From positions 19,872 through 83,871 of the forward strand of contig CAVJKX010000008.1 of NCBI GenBank assembly GCA_963650165.1: a DNA stretch of 64,000 bases, in the 5' to 3' direction. This DNA comes from F23-B02 sp963650165. Its GTDB lineage: Bacteria; Bacillota; Clostridia; Oscillospirales; Oscillospiraceae. The number at the start of each line of letters is the position of its first letter. Position 1 is the first letter of the stretch. The position numbers were made by a program, and so were the translations under genes. Shown here in pieces: positions 24,300-33,244 of this stretch. The notes beneath the pieces are model-generated. The model did not search any database. It saw nothing but the letters and a program-made list of their open reading frames with translations, and had not been told where the DNA came from.

Positions 24300-25355
24300 A
24301 TGAAAAAACTCGTATCCGTGCTGCTGGCGGCTGTTCTTGTGTTCAGCCTTGCCGGATGCAGCCTCTTCAGCAAGGCCGACGTGGTCAAGCTCGGCGACTA
24401 TTCGCACACAGACCCGAGCGGTCTGACCTTTGATACCCGCACGGTTCTTAAAAACGACAGCTTCGGCGACACGCTTTCGGAGTACGCAAGCAGCGACGCC
24501 TATCCCGACACCGTGATGTACGACGAAAGCGGCAGCCCCATCGGCATGTACGACTATGACGCATCGACCGGCCTTGCAAAGGGCTGGATAAACGTCAGCA
24601 CCGGCGAATACACCGCATACGCCGAGGGCGAGGAGGTCGATCTCGGTCTGCCCGACGAGTCGAAGCTGGTCACCATCCCCGGAACCGTCACCCTCTACTT
24701 CGTCGTTTACTCCAATGAGGGCACCGCTGTCGAGTGCGACGCATACCTCATGCTCAGCGACGCGAGCGCAAAGGACACCGTTCTCAACACCATGTCCTCA
24801 ACCTTCGGCATGCCGTACACCGCCGAGAGCGACACCGTTCTCAAATACACCGCCGAGGCCGACCAGATAGCCGCCGAGTGCGAGAGCATGGGCCTTTCCG
24901 GCGACTCGGGCTATATCACCTATCTCCAGCAGAGCTACGGCGTGCGCGCCGACTCCGGCGAGAACCCCTACAAGCCCTACGCCGAGCACAAGGATCCCAC
25001 CGACATCGAGTATGACGAGAAGGTCGTCCTCACCGGCAGCGGCCAGGCGGCAGTGGACGCCGACGAGAGCGACTGCATCTCCTCGCTGAGCACCTTCCTC
25101 TACGGCAAGGACGGCGACATGGTCGCGGCCTACACCTATTACGAGTGCCCCTCCAAGGAGGCGGCCGACAAGCTCGCCGAGAGCACCAGCGGCGAGGTCC
25201 GCGTTTCCGACACCGTGCTCATGGTGTCCTACACGGGCGATGCGCTCAGCGCATCGATCGACAGCTACATCTCCATGAGCCTGCTGAAGGATCACTCCGT
25301 GGCGGAATACACCCGTCTGATCGAGGAGACCTTCCTCTCGACCGTTTACGAATAA
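24300..25355 (+). CDS. Lipoprotein of unknown function
   Basis: 351 aa, ATG 24300 with AAAGGAG upstream, 15 bases after the FTR-like gene. The signal peptide ends in the lipobox LAGC (C20), so it should be acylated and anchored outside the membrane. The mature part is acidic and rich in Asp, Ser and Thr, with two loosely similar halves (YDESGSPIGMYDYD; TVTLYFVVYSNEG) and no known catalytic motif. A long C-terminal region (ASIDSYISMSLLKDHS) is helical. It is the last gene of the folding/redox operon, before a terminator. The family was not recognised. Confidence 0.75.
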   Translation: MKKLVSVLLAAVLVFSLAGCSLFSKADVVKLGDYSHTDPSGLTFDTRTVLKNDSFGDTLSEYASSDAYPDTVMYDESGSPIGMYDYDASTGLAKGWINVSTGEYTAYAEGEEVDLGLPDESKLVTIPGTVTLYFVVYSNEGTAVECDAYLMLSDASAKDTVLNTMSSTFGMPYTAESDTVLKYTAEADQIAAECESMGLSGDSGYITYLQQSYGVRADSGENPYKPYAEHKDPTDIEYDEKVVLTGSGQAAVDADESDCISSLSTFLYGKDGDMVAAYTYYECPSKEAADKLAESTSGEVRVSDTVLMVSYTGDALSASIDSYISMSLLKDHSVAEYTRLIEETFLSTVYE

Positions 25356-25370
25356 TTGCAATAACGAACG

Positions 25371-25402
25371 GCGGATGCCATAAAACGTGGCATCCGCTTT
25401 TT
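25371..25402 (+). terminator. Intrinsic terminator
   Basis: A perfect 10-base stem GCGGATGCCA/TGGCATCCGC with a 7-base loop and TTTTT, 15 bases after the lipoprotein stop. Confidence 0.92.
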
Positions 25403-25421
25403 CAATTAACAGGAGTTCAGT

Positions 25422-27158
25422 ATGGGACCAAACGAAAAAAATACGAGCGGAACGTGGAAAAGCCTGTTCGTCACGCTCAGGAAGCTCCGGCTTCCGTGGC
25501 TTTGGGTGCTCATTGCTCTGGCGCTGAACCTCGCCTTCAACCGTATGCTGCTCGACCTTCCGAACACGACGGCGAGCCTGCTCGGCGGTGATCTGTCGGG
25601 CAAGGCGATAAGGGACGCCGTTATCTACTATGTCGCACTCGGCGTGCTGTCGTTCGTTGTCGTGGCCGCTCAGGTGCAGGCGCAGTCGCTCGGCGTGCGC
25701 AGGGCAAGGGAGAGCGTCTGGAGCAAGATGCTCGGCATGCGCATGGAGCACTTTGACCTCAACGACCCCTCGGACCTCATGAGCGCGATCATAAACGACA
25801 CCGGCTCCGCGGTCAACAGCATGGTCAACGTCATCATCTACCTCATTCCCGATATCTATTACATCGTCGCGGCGCTGCTGCGGATAAACGAATATCACTG
25901 GGTGCTGGCGCTGTCCTGCTTTGCGATGCTGCCGCTGAAATACCTGTATGCGCTGATCATGGGCAAAAAGGTGCAGACGGCATCGACGAAGGTCTACGGC
26001 CGCATCGGCCTGCTCACGAGCTTCCTGGCCGACAGGATAAGCCACCTGCCGCTGGTCAAGACCTGCACCAACGAGAGCTTCGAGAGCGAAAACGGCCGCG
26101 AGGCCGCGGGCGAGATCATGAAGGCCAACATGAAGCTGGTCGATCTGACGAACATCTCCTCCGGCATCGTCGCGGTCATCGACATATTGCAGAAATTCAT
26201 TGTCGTCGTCATTGCGGTCATCCTGCTTCAGCGGGGCGAGATCGACGTGACGATGTGGCTTGCCTTTTTCCTCTTCGCGCAGAACCTGTTCCCGATAATG
26301 GACGGCGTTTTCACGCGCTGGGTAACGATCAAGGGCATCAAGGGCACCTTCGAGCGCAGCGTCGGCATAATGAACGGCAGCGACGAGTGCGGCGGCGCAC
26401 TCTCCTTCCCCGACAGCGGCGAGGTGCGCTTTGAAAACGTCAGCTTCACCTATCCCGGCGCAGACGAGCCCGCTTTGAGGAACGTATCGTTCACCGTGCC
26501 CGACGGCGGCAGCGTCGCCATAGTCGGAATGTGCGGCAGCGGCAAGACCACCACCGTGAGCATGCTCGAGCGCTTCTACCTGCCCGACGAGGGCCGGGTG
26601 CTCGTCGGCGGAACGGACATTGCGGATATATCTCTTTCCGAGTTCAGAAAAAAGCTTGCCTATGTCCAGCAGGGCGCGGGCATATTCAGCGGCAGCCTGC
26701 GCGAGGCGCTCACCTACGGCATAGACCGCGAGGTCGGCGACGCGGAGATCCTCGAAGCCGCAAGGCGCACGGGCTTTACCGAGTACCTTGAGCTGTGCCC
26801 CGACGGGCTCGACACGGCGATAGCCGCCGGAGGCGAGTCGATGTCCGGCGGTCAGAAGCAGCGGCTCGTGCTCACCCGCGAGGTGCTGCGCGGCGGCAGC
26901 ATAATACTTATGGACGAGCCGACGAGTGCGCTTGACGTGCGCGTTTCGGCAAGGATACAGGAGACGATGGACGCCGTTTTCGAGGGTAAAACGCGCATAC
27001 TGATAACGCACGATCTCGATTACGCAAGGCGCTGCGGGCGTATAATCGTCCTGTCCGGCGGCACGCTCGTCGGCGACGGCGACCACGAGCAGCTCATGCG
27101 CAGCTGCCCGACGTACCGCGGCATGGTACAGAACACGCTCGGGGAGGAGGAAACATGA
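25422..27158 (+). CDS. ABC exporter half-transporter A (TMD-NBD)
   Basis: 578 aa, ATG 25422 with AACAGGAG upstream. Six TM helices fill residues 25-300. The NBD has Walker A GMCGSGKTT, a Q-loop YVQQGAG, signature MSGGQKQRL, Walker B IILMDEPTSALD with the catalytic Glu, and an H-loop THD. It overlaps the second half-transporter by four bases (ATGA), the usual arrangement for heterodimeric type IV exporters such as BmrCD. Substrates may be drugs, lipids or peptides; nothing nearby names the cargo. Confidence 0.9.
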   Translation: MGPNEKNTSGTWKSLFVTLRKLRLPWLWVLIALALNLAFNRMLLDLPNTTASLLGGDLSGKAIRDAVIYYVALGVLSFVVVAAQVQAQSLGVRRARESVWSKMLGMRMEHFDLNDPSDLMSAIINDTGSAVNSMVNVIIYLIPDIYYIVAALLRINEYHWVLALSCFAMLPLKYLYALIMGKKVQTASTKVYGRIGLLTSFLADRISHLPLVKTCTNESFESENGREAAGEIMKANMKLVDLTNISSGIVAVIDILQKFIVVVIAVILLQRGEIDVTMWLAFFLFAQNLFPIMDGVFTRWVTIKGIKGTFERSVGIMNGSDECGGALSFPDSGEVRFENVSFTYPGADEPALRNVSFTVPDGGSVAIVGMCGSGKTTTVSMLERFYLPDEGRVLVGGTDIADISLSEFRKKLAYVQQGAGIFSGSLREALTYGIDREVGDAEILEAARRTGFTEYLELCPDGLDTAIAAGGESMSGGQKQRLVLTREVLRGGSIILMDEPTSALDVRVSARIQETMDAVFEGKTRILITHDLDYARRCGRIIVLSGGTLVGDGDHEQLMRSCPTYRGMVQNTLGEEET

Positions 27159-28855
27159 AAAAGCTTTCCGGATATTTCAGCGTCCTCAGGGGCGTTAAGC
27201 TGCCCTGGCTGCTCATCATCCTGTGCTTTATCTTCTCGGCCGCGACAATGAGCGCGGAGCTTCAGAGCGCAACGCTCACGGCGAGCGTCATCGACACGAG
27301 CCAGAAGGCGATCGACGGCAAGGCGCTTTTCAGCTACATGGGCGTGACAGCCGCGGCGGCGGTGCTGTCCATCGTGTCCTACTACTTCACGCGGAAAATG
27401 GAGGAGACTATAAACCTCCGCGTAAGGTGCAGGCTCTGGGAGAAGATAATGCACCTGCCGATGAAGTACTACGACGAGGATAACGGCAACGAGCTCGTCA
27501 GCCGTGTCACCTCCGATGCGAGCGCACCCTCGACGCTGTTTTCAATGGCGGTGTCGTTCGTGGTCTGCATCGTGACGTCGGTCCAGGCGTTCATAAAGCT
27601 CTACGATTACAATACGATGCTTGCAAACTACTCGCTGCTTATAATTCCGCTGACGCTCATCGTGTGCGTCATCTACGGAAAGCTCATGTACAGGCTCGGC
27701 GTTTACAGCACCGTGACCATGGCGAGCAGCCTCGGCTACCTGGCAGAGCGCGTGCGCAATCTCCGCCTGATAAAGAGCGCGGCTGCCGAAATGCTCGAAA
27801 GCCGCAGGGGCAGCGCCACCTTCAGGCGCATGTACATTGCCGATTTCCTCAACTGGATACTCGTTGCCGGCTATCAGCTTGCCTCGAGCCTGTTTTCGAT
27901 CATGTTCATCTTCATCGTCTTTGTCATCGGCGGCAGGCTCGTGCCCGCGGGCGTGCTCAGCATCGGCGATCTGACCGCGTTTTACATGATAACAGGCATC
28001 GTCGGGCTCCAGCTCATGCAGTTTTTCATGAACGTCGGCTCGGTGTCCGGCATCTTCGGCACGATGCAGAAGATAAACCGCGTCTCCTCGGCAGAGCCTG
28101 AGCACGCGGACGGCGCAGACGTTCCCGGCGTTTGCTCGGATATACTCTTTGAAAACGTGAGCTTTGCCTATTCCGAGGAGCGCGAGGTCCTCAAAAACGT
28201 ATCCCTGACGATACCCATGGGCAAGGTCACCGCCGTCATCGGCGGCAACGGCGCGGGCAAGAGCACGCTCTTCAAGCTGCTCGTGCGCCTGTACGAGCCC
28301 TCGGAGGGCAGGATACTCTTCGGCGGCGAGGATATCTCGGAGCTCGATCTTGCGCAGTGGCGGAAGCGCTTTGCCTATGTGTTCCAGCGCGAGGCGCTCA
28401 TCGGCGGCACGGTGCGCGAGAACATGCTCTACGGCCTCGAGCGCGAGGTCAGCGAGGAGGAGCTCATCGAAACGGCGAAGAGAGCCAACTGCTACGACTT
28501 CATCATGGAAAAGCCTCTGGGCTTTGACGAGGATGTGGGTCTGGGCGGCTCGAACTTCTCCGGCGGCCAGGCGCAGTGCATTTCCATCGCCCGCGCGATG
28601 CTTCGCGGCTCGGATTTCCTGCTGCTCGACGAGGCCACGAGCAATCTCGACGTGATGAGCGAGGCGCTCGTCACCGACGCTCTCGACAGGCTCATGCAGG
28701 GGCGCACGACGATAATGATAGCGCACAGCTTCGCCGCAACGAAGAACGCCGACAACATCATCGTCATGAAGGACGGCTCTCCCGAGGCCGCCGGCTCGCC
28801 TGCCGAGCTTGAAAAAACAAACGATTACTACAGACTTTTCAGCAAAACGCTGTAA
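27155..28855 (+). CDS. ABC exporter half-transporter B (TMD-NBD)
   Basis: 566 aa, ATG 27155 within the stop of half A. Six TM helices, then an NBD with Walker A GGNGAGKST, signature FSGGQAQCIS, Walker B FLLLDEATSNLD and H-loop AHS. The QAQCIS in place of QRQRI(A) is a mild variation of the signature helix. Both nucleotide sites keep the catalytic Glu by eye, so there is no clear degenerate site. It ends five bases before the M16 protease gene, which may belong to the same transcript. Confidence 0.9.
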   Translation: MKKLSGYFSVLRGVKLPWLLIILCFIFSAATMSAELQSATLTASVIDTSQKAIDGKALFSYMGVTAAAAVLSIVSYYFTRKMEETINLRVRCRLWEKIMHLPMKYYDEDNGNELVSRVTSDASAPSTLFSMAVSFVVCIVTSVQAFIKLYDYNTMLANYSLLIIPLTLIVCVIYGKLMYRLGVYSTVTMASSLGYLAERVRNLRLIKSAAAEMLESRRGSATFRRMYIADFLNWILVAGYQLASSLFSIMFIFIVFVIGGRLVPAGVLSIGDLTAFYMITGIVGLQLMQFFMNVGSVSGIFGTMQKINRVSSAEPEHADGADVPGVCSDILFENVSFAYSEEREVLKNVSLTIPMGKVTAVIGGNGAGKSTLFKLLVRLYEPSEGRILFGGEDISELDLAQWRKRFAYVFQREALIGGTVRENMLYGLEREVSEEELIETAKRANCYDFIMEKPLGFDEDVGLGGSNFSGGQAQCISIARAMLRGSDFLLLDEATSNLDVMSEALVTDALDRLMQGRTTIMIAHSFAATKNADNIIVMKDGSPEAAGSPAELEKTNDYYRLFSKTL

Positions 28856-28860
28856 AGCGG

Positions 28861-31761
28861 ATGCGAGGAAAAATGATAAAGGAAAAAATAAAACTCAGCG
28901 AGGTTGAGCCGGGCGGCTGCGCAGCCGGCTTCGAGCTTGAAAAAAAGGAATACATCGAAGCAAAAAAAGCGCAGCTTTACACCCTGCGGCACAAAAAAAG
29001 CGGCGCGGAGCTCCTGTACTTCGACAGAGCCGACAGGAACATGACCTTCGCCGTCACCTTCAAGACCCTGCCGGAGGACGACACCGGCGTTTTCCACATT
29101 CTTGAGCACAGCGTCCTCAACGGCTCGAAGAAATACCCCGTCAAGGAGCCCTTCGTTTCGCTGCTGCAAAGCTCGATGCAGACGTTTTTAAACGCCTACA
29201 CCTTCGGCGACAAGACCATGTTCCCCGTTTCGAGCCGAAACGAACAGGATCTATATAACCTCATGAGCGTGTATCTCGACGCGGTGTTCTGCCCCGCCAT
29301 TTACGAAAAGCCCGAGATATTCATGCAGGAGGGCTGGCATTACGAATTTGACGAGGCAACCGGCGAGGCAAGCTATAACGGCGTCGTTTTCAGCGAGATG
29401 AAGGGCGCATATGCCGACGTTGAGCGGCTCATGGGCGACGCTGCCGACAGGCTCCTGTATCCCGACACCTGCTACGGCTTTTCCTCCGGCGGCCTGCCGG
29501 AGAAGATAACCGAGCTCAGCTACGAGCAGTTCATAGCGGCGCACAGACGCTTCTACCACCCCTCGAACGCACGCTTCTTCCTCGACGGGCACATGGACAT
29601 AGAAAGCGTTCTCGAATACATAGACGGCGAATACCTCTGCAAATACGACCGCCGCGAGCCCGACTTCGGCTTTGCCGAGCAGAAGCCCGTCACCGGCGAG
29701 GCTACGGTCTTCTTCGAGCCCGCCGAGGGCGAGGACGGGCATGCGCACATGGTCATATCAAAGCTGCTGTGCCGCTTTGACGATATTGAAAAGCTCTATG
29801 CCGCCAAGATCCTTGCCGACTATTTCACCGGCTCGAACGAAGCGCCGCTCAAGCGCGCGTTTCTCGAAAAGGGTCTTGCGCAGGACGTCGGCCTCGAGAT
29901 AAGCGACGGCATATATCAGCCCTCGCTGTCCCTTGTCGTGCTCAATTCCGCCGCCGACCGCTTCGGGACGATACGCGGCTTTGTTCCGGAAACGGTCAGG
30001 GCGCTGACCGCGGCGGGGCTTGACCGCAGTGCGCTGCGCGCGTGCATCGAGCGCTTTGCCTTCAACTGCCGCGAGGTCACCGAGCCCTACGGCGTGGAGC
30101 TTGCAATAAAGGCGCTCGACGGCTGGCTCTACGGCGGCGATCCGATGATGCATATAGACAACGCGCGGGTGTTCGATTCCCTGCGTGAAAAGCTCGGCAC
30201 CGATTATTTCGAGGCTCTCGCGCTCGAAATGCTCGCGGATGCCGACGATAAGTGCTATGTATACGCTCTGCCGTCGAAAACGAAGGTCGCCGACGATGCG
30301 GCGAAGGAAAAGGCGCGTATCGCGGCGCAGACGTCCGCCTGGGACGGGCAGCGGCTCCGGCGCGAAAAGCTTGCCGTTGAGAAAATGCAGCAGTGGCAGC
30401 AGAGCCGCGACAGCGAGGAGGCTCTTGCGACGCTGCCCGTGCTCGAGCTTGCCGACGTGCCGCGCGAGGTCGAGCCCATCGGCGCCGAGCCCTGCGATAT
30501 CGCGTCCCGCCCGGCACTGCGCGTCAGCACCGGCGCGGACGGGATAGTCTACCTCAACCTGTATTTCGACATCTCCGATTTCGGCACGCAGGAGCTGCGG
30601 CAGGCCGGCATCATCGCCTCCTGCCTCGGCGAGCTGCGCACGAAAAATCTCGGCGCATCGGAGCTTCAGAACAAAATAAAAGCCACCCTCGGCGGTCTCG
30701 GCGCAAGGGTGGAGCTCATCTCGCACGAGGGCGAGCTGGATAAATGCACGCCGTACCTGCTGGTTTCGGCGAGTATGCTGCGCGAAAACACGGCTTCCGC
30801 GGCCGAGCTTCTGACCGAGATACTCAAGAACACCTGCTGGGACGAGTGCGGCAGGATCGGCGAGCTGCTCGTGCAGACCGATTACTTCCTCAAACAGTCG
30901 CTGATCGGAAACGGGCATAATTTTGCCGTGACCAAGGCGCTGTCGGGCTTTTCGGCCGAGGGTGCTCTGCGCGAGGCGCTTGAGGGCGAGAGCTTTGCCG
31001 GCTGGCTGTCGGAGCTTACCGCCGGCTTTGACGAAAACGGCGCTGAGTTCTGCGCGGAGCTCAATGCGCTTGCCGGCCGGGCCTTTGCCGCGAACAGGCT
31101 GTTTATCGGCTTCGGCGGCGATCCCGACACGGCCGCGATAGAGAGCCTTGTCCGCGCGCTTCCCGAAACGGTGCGCGGTGAGCCCGCCGCGGCGCCCGCC
31201 GGAGCGGAGAAAAGCTGCACGGTCGAGATACCTGCGGACGTCGGCTTCAGCGCGCTCGGCGGGAACCTCTTTGCCTTCGGCGGAGCGTACTCCGGCGCGT
31301 GGCCCGTGCTGGCCTCGCTGATGACCTTCGGCTATCTCTGGGGCGCCGTGCGCGTTCAGGGCGGAGCCTACGGCACGGGCATGAATGTGCGCGCGAACGG
31401 CGATATCTTCTGCTACTCCTACCGCGACCCGAATCTGCCGGCCTCGGCCGAGGCGTTTGCGGCGCTGCCGGATGTGCTCGGACAGATGCTCGCGGAGGAT
31501 ATGCCGCTTGACGATATCATCATCGGCACGGTCAACACGACCGATCCCCTGCTCGACCCTGCGGGCATGTGCGAGCTCAGCTGCCGCCGCTGCCTCAAGG
31601 GCACGAGCGCACAGAGCATCGCGCAGCTGCGCCGCGAGATCCTCGACACGAACGCGCAGGAGCTCCGTTCGCTCATCCCGACGCTGCGCAGCTTTGTCGA
31701 AAACGGCGTGCTCTGCGCCGTCGGCAACCGCAGTGCATCCGCCTTCGTAAAGGATTTTTAG
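28861..31761 (+). CDS. M16C insulinase-family zinc protease (PreP/falcilysin-like)
   Basis: 966 aa. ATG 28861 is used; a second in-frame ATG at 28873 has GAGGA only three bases before it, so the start is uncertain by four residues. The inverted zinc motif HILEH (H79, E82, H83) is followed by the family block GSKKYPVKEPFVSLLQSSM and a distal acidic helix (VVFSEMKGAYADVERLM). The length and two-half structure fit the M16C subfamily, which degrades signal and transit peptides inside a closed chamber. There is no signal peptide, so it is cytoplasmic. It could clear peptides left by the neighbouring exporter or by protein secretion. Its stop codon lies in the edge of the repeat element downstream. 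Confidence 0.92.
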   Translation: MRGKMIKEKIKLSEVEPGGCAAGFELEKKEYIEAKKAQLYTLRHKKSGAELLYFDRADRNMTFAVTFKTLPEDDTGVFHILEHSVLNGSKKYPVKEPFVSLLQSSMQTFLNAYTFGDKTMFPVSSRNEQDLYNLMSVYLDAVFCPAIYEKPEIFMQEGWHYEFDEATGEASYNGVVFSEMKGAYADVERLMGDAADRLLYPDTCYGFSSGGLPEKITELSYEQFIAAHRRFYHPSNARFFLDGHMDIESVLEYIDGEYLCKYDRREPDFGFAEQKPVTGEATVFFEPAEGEDGHAHMVISKLLCRFDDIEKLYAAKILADYFTGSNEAPLKRAFLEKGLAQDVGLEISDGIYQPSLSLVVLNSAADRFGTIRGFVPETVRALTAAGLDRSALRACIERFAFNCREVTEPYGVELAIKALDGWLYGGDPMMHIDNARVFDSLREKLGTDYFEALALEMLADADDKCYVYALPSKTKVADDAAKEKARIAAQTSAWDGQRLRREKLAVEKMQQWQQSRDSEEALATLPVLELADVPREVEPIGAEPCDIASRPALRVSTGADGIVYLNLYFDISDFGTQELRQAGIIASCLGELRTKNLGASELQNKIKATLGGLGARVELISHEGELDKCTPYLLVSASMLRENTASAAELLTEILKNTCWDECGRIGELLVQTDYFLKQSLIGNGHNFAVTKALSGFSAEGALREALEGESFAGWLSELTAGFDENGAEFCAELNALAGRAFAANRLFIGFGGDPDTAAIESLVRALPETVRGEPAAAPAGAEKSCTVEIPADVGFSALGGNLFAFGGAYSGAWPVLASLMTFGYLWGAVRVQGGAYGTGMNVRANGDIFCYSYRDPNLPASAEAFAALPDVLGQMLAEDMPLDDIIIGTVNTTDPLLDPAGMCELSCRRCLKGTSAQSIAQLRREILDTNAQELRSLIPTLRSFVENGVLCAVGNRSASAFVKDF

Positions 31762-32490
31762 TGGCGAATTTTCAGAGGCGAATTTAGGCTGTACTTATAC
31801 GCATATTGCGGGTGCCCGGTTCGAAACGATGGAGGAAACTACGGCGTTTCGCTGCCCGTAAGTGCGGGAAAAAGATTTGTTTATCCTCTTGTATCGGTTT
31901 CCGCGCGGCCGCCGGTCGGGCTGATGCGAAAATCAGCACGATCTCACGGGATACGAAACGTATTTATTTTCTCCATTGTTTCCGGTCGTGCTGACGCAAT
32001 AAATGTATCGGCACAATGTGAAAACGCCTATGAAAATCCGTGCGCAGAGCGCACACCGCAATTATTCACTATTCATTATTCACTCTTCATTCGCAGAAGC
32101 GGAGCTTCTGCGCTGCCTTCCCCTTGCGGAGCCTGAGGGGAAGGTGTCAGCCGCAAGGCTGACGGATGAGGTGTAACCAAATCCTTTGCTGTCAGGCAAA
32201 CACAAATTCCCAGTAAGGAACTTAATCCAATATTAAACGAGAAAAAGACAGTGCAGACTAAAAATCTGCACTGTCTTTTATCAACATTGTTGCGGCTTGC
32301 GCCGCAATTTTATTACACCTCTTCAGTCACCTTCGGTGACAGCTTCCCCTCAAGCTCCGCAAGTGGAAGCCAAGGGTGCAAAACATTACTCCGCACTCGC
32401 GTTACGCGGCAGTGATCTTATTTCGTCGGCAGTAACGATACCGGGCGCCCGCAATAAACGTATAGGTACAGCCTAAATGCGCCTCTAAAA
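31755..32490. repeat. Composite inverted-repeat element, copy 1
   Basis: It fills the space between the convergent protease and 93-aa genes. Outer arms: TTTTCAGAGGCG..TTAGGCTGTACTTATACG at the left and CGTATAGGTACAGCCTAA..GCGCCTCTAAAA at the right. Inside are an A block (CTTCCCCTTGCGGAGCCTG, 32117-32135, then a CAGCCGCAAGGCTG hairpin), an AGACAGTGCAGA hairpin (32243-32279), and an inverted A block near 32320-32375. No coding capacity was found. Confidence 0.85.
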
Positions 32491-32766
32491 AACAGGGCAG
32501 ATGCCGCAGACCTCCATGGTGTCGGTATCGACGATGCAGCACAGCTTCATGCCGCAGGCGCAGTCGTAGCTGCCGGGGAGGGTGACCTCGGCGTAGCTGC
32601 CGGTGCAGTCGGTGAAGAGCTCCACGGCCGCGCTGGCCGCACTGAAGCCGCTGCCTGCTTCACGCACGGCGGCCTCCGCCGCATCGCGGCACAGAGCTTC
32701 CTCGCTGCGGAACAGTGCTCCGAGGATGTTGGTGATTATATTTACGTTGGTCATAGTGTTTTTCAT
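32485..32766 (-). CDS. Cys-containing 93-aa protein of unknown function
   Basis: ATG 32766 with a perfect AGGAGGT upstream. The N-terminal half (MTNVNIITNILGALFRSEEAL; AAEAAVREAGSGFSAASAAVELF) is amphipathic; the C-terminal half carries six Cys (TDCTG, DCACGMKLCC, EVCGICPVF), suggesting a metal site or disulfides. No signal peptide. The stop TAG is given by the edge of the repeat element (TTTTTAGAGGCGC). The strong ribosome site and a promoter with an overlapping palindrome suggest a real, regulated gene. The family was not recognised. Confidence 0.6.
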   Translation of the reverse strand: MKNTMTNVNIITNILGALFRSEEALCRDAAEAAVREAGSGFSAASAAVELFTDCTGSYAEVTLPGSYDCACGMKLCCIVDTDTMEVCGICPVF

Positions 32767-33204
32767 TTCATTTACCTCCTGAAAATTTGTCCGTTCTTCT
32801 CTGAAGTCGTTTGATTCTTATCTTCTGTTCACAACTGTCATACTAATTATGACTGTTAAAAATCAGATTACAATAGCCATTCGGCAATATTTACATCAAA
32901 TTAACATGTTTACCGGTTCTCTTTGCATTTAAACAGCACATTTTTCTTGAATTTTCAAAAACTGTTCTGCTTTCTTAGGCGGCAGTGCATGAAGTATTTG
33001 TTCGCGCGCCGCAAACTGTTAAAGTTTTATTGAAAACTGTATCATTCATTATATCGCCTCCCGTGATTTTCGTTTGCGGGCTTCTTTCCTGTCCACGCAT
33101 ATAAGTTTAAACGGCGGATTTTAAGCGGGTATAACGAAAAATGAAACAAAGCTTTAAAATTTCCCGACACGTTTTAAATTTTGTTTAACTAAAGGGCGAA
33201 AAGT
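32767..33204. other. AT-rich divergent regulatory spacer
   Basis: Roughly 440 bases of AT-rich DNA between the 93-aa gene (minus) and the histidine kinase gene (plus). Apart from the promoters listed separately it holds spaced GTTTTAA-like repeats (33171, 33183, with CTTTAAA at 33152), possible response-regulator sites. No gene was found. Confidence 0.5.
32833..32873 (-). promoter_or_regulatory. Promoter and palindromic operator of the 93-aa gene
   Basis: Minus-strand -35 TTGTAA (32873-32868) and -10 CATAAT (32851-32846), spacer 16. The -10 lies in the imperfect inverted repeat AACTGTCATA/TATGACTGTT (32833-32842 and 32848-32857, one mismatch), a likely repressor site. Confidence 0.5.
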
Positions 33205-33206
33205 GC

Positions 33207-33215
33207 TGATATAAT
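33207..33215 (+). promoter_or_regulatory. Extended -10 promoter of the two-component genes
   Basis: TGATATAAT contains a perfect TATAAT at 33210-33215 with the TGn extension, 30 bases before the kinase start. No good -35 is seen at 17 bases, as is common for extended -10 or activator-dependent promoters. Confidence 0.6.
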
Positions 33216-33244
33216 GAACCCACCATTAACAAAGGCGTGATCAT

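Noticed and set aside
24798..27086. Very long open frame (over 700 codons) on the minus strand opposite the lipoprotein and ABC genes
   Set aside because: It is antisense to genes with clear motifs, has no ribosome site, and its His/Arg/Ala-rich translation is typical of GC-rich shadow frames. The same applies to long antisense frames at 1705-3195, 49453-51660, 58135-59820 and 60593-62173.
31806..32136. Short open frames inside repeat copy 1 and similar ones in other copies
   Set aside because: They cover inverted-repeat arms, differ from copy to copy and lack start signals.
31755..32490. Insertion sequence with transposase
   Set aside because: Inverted ends are present but no transposase or other gene lies in any copy; treated as a non-autonomous composite repeat.
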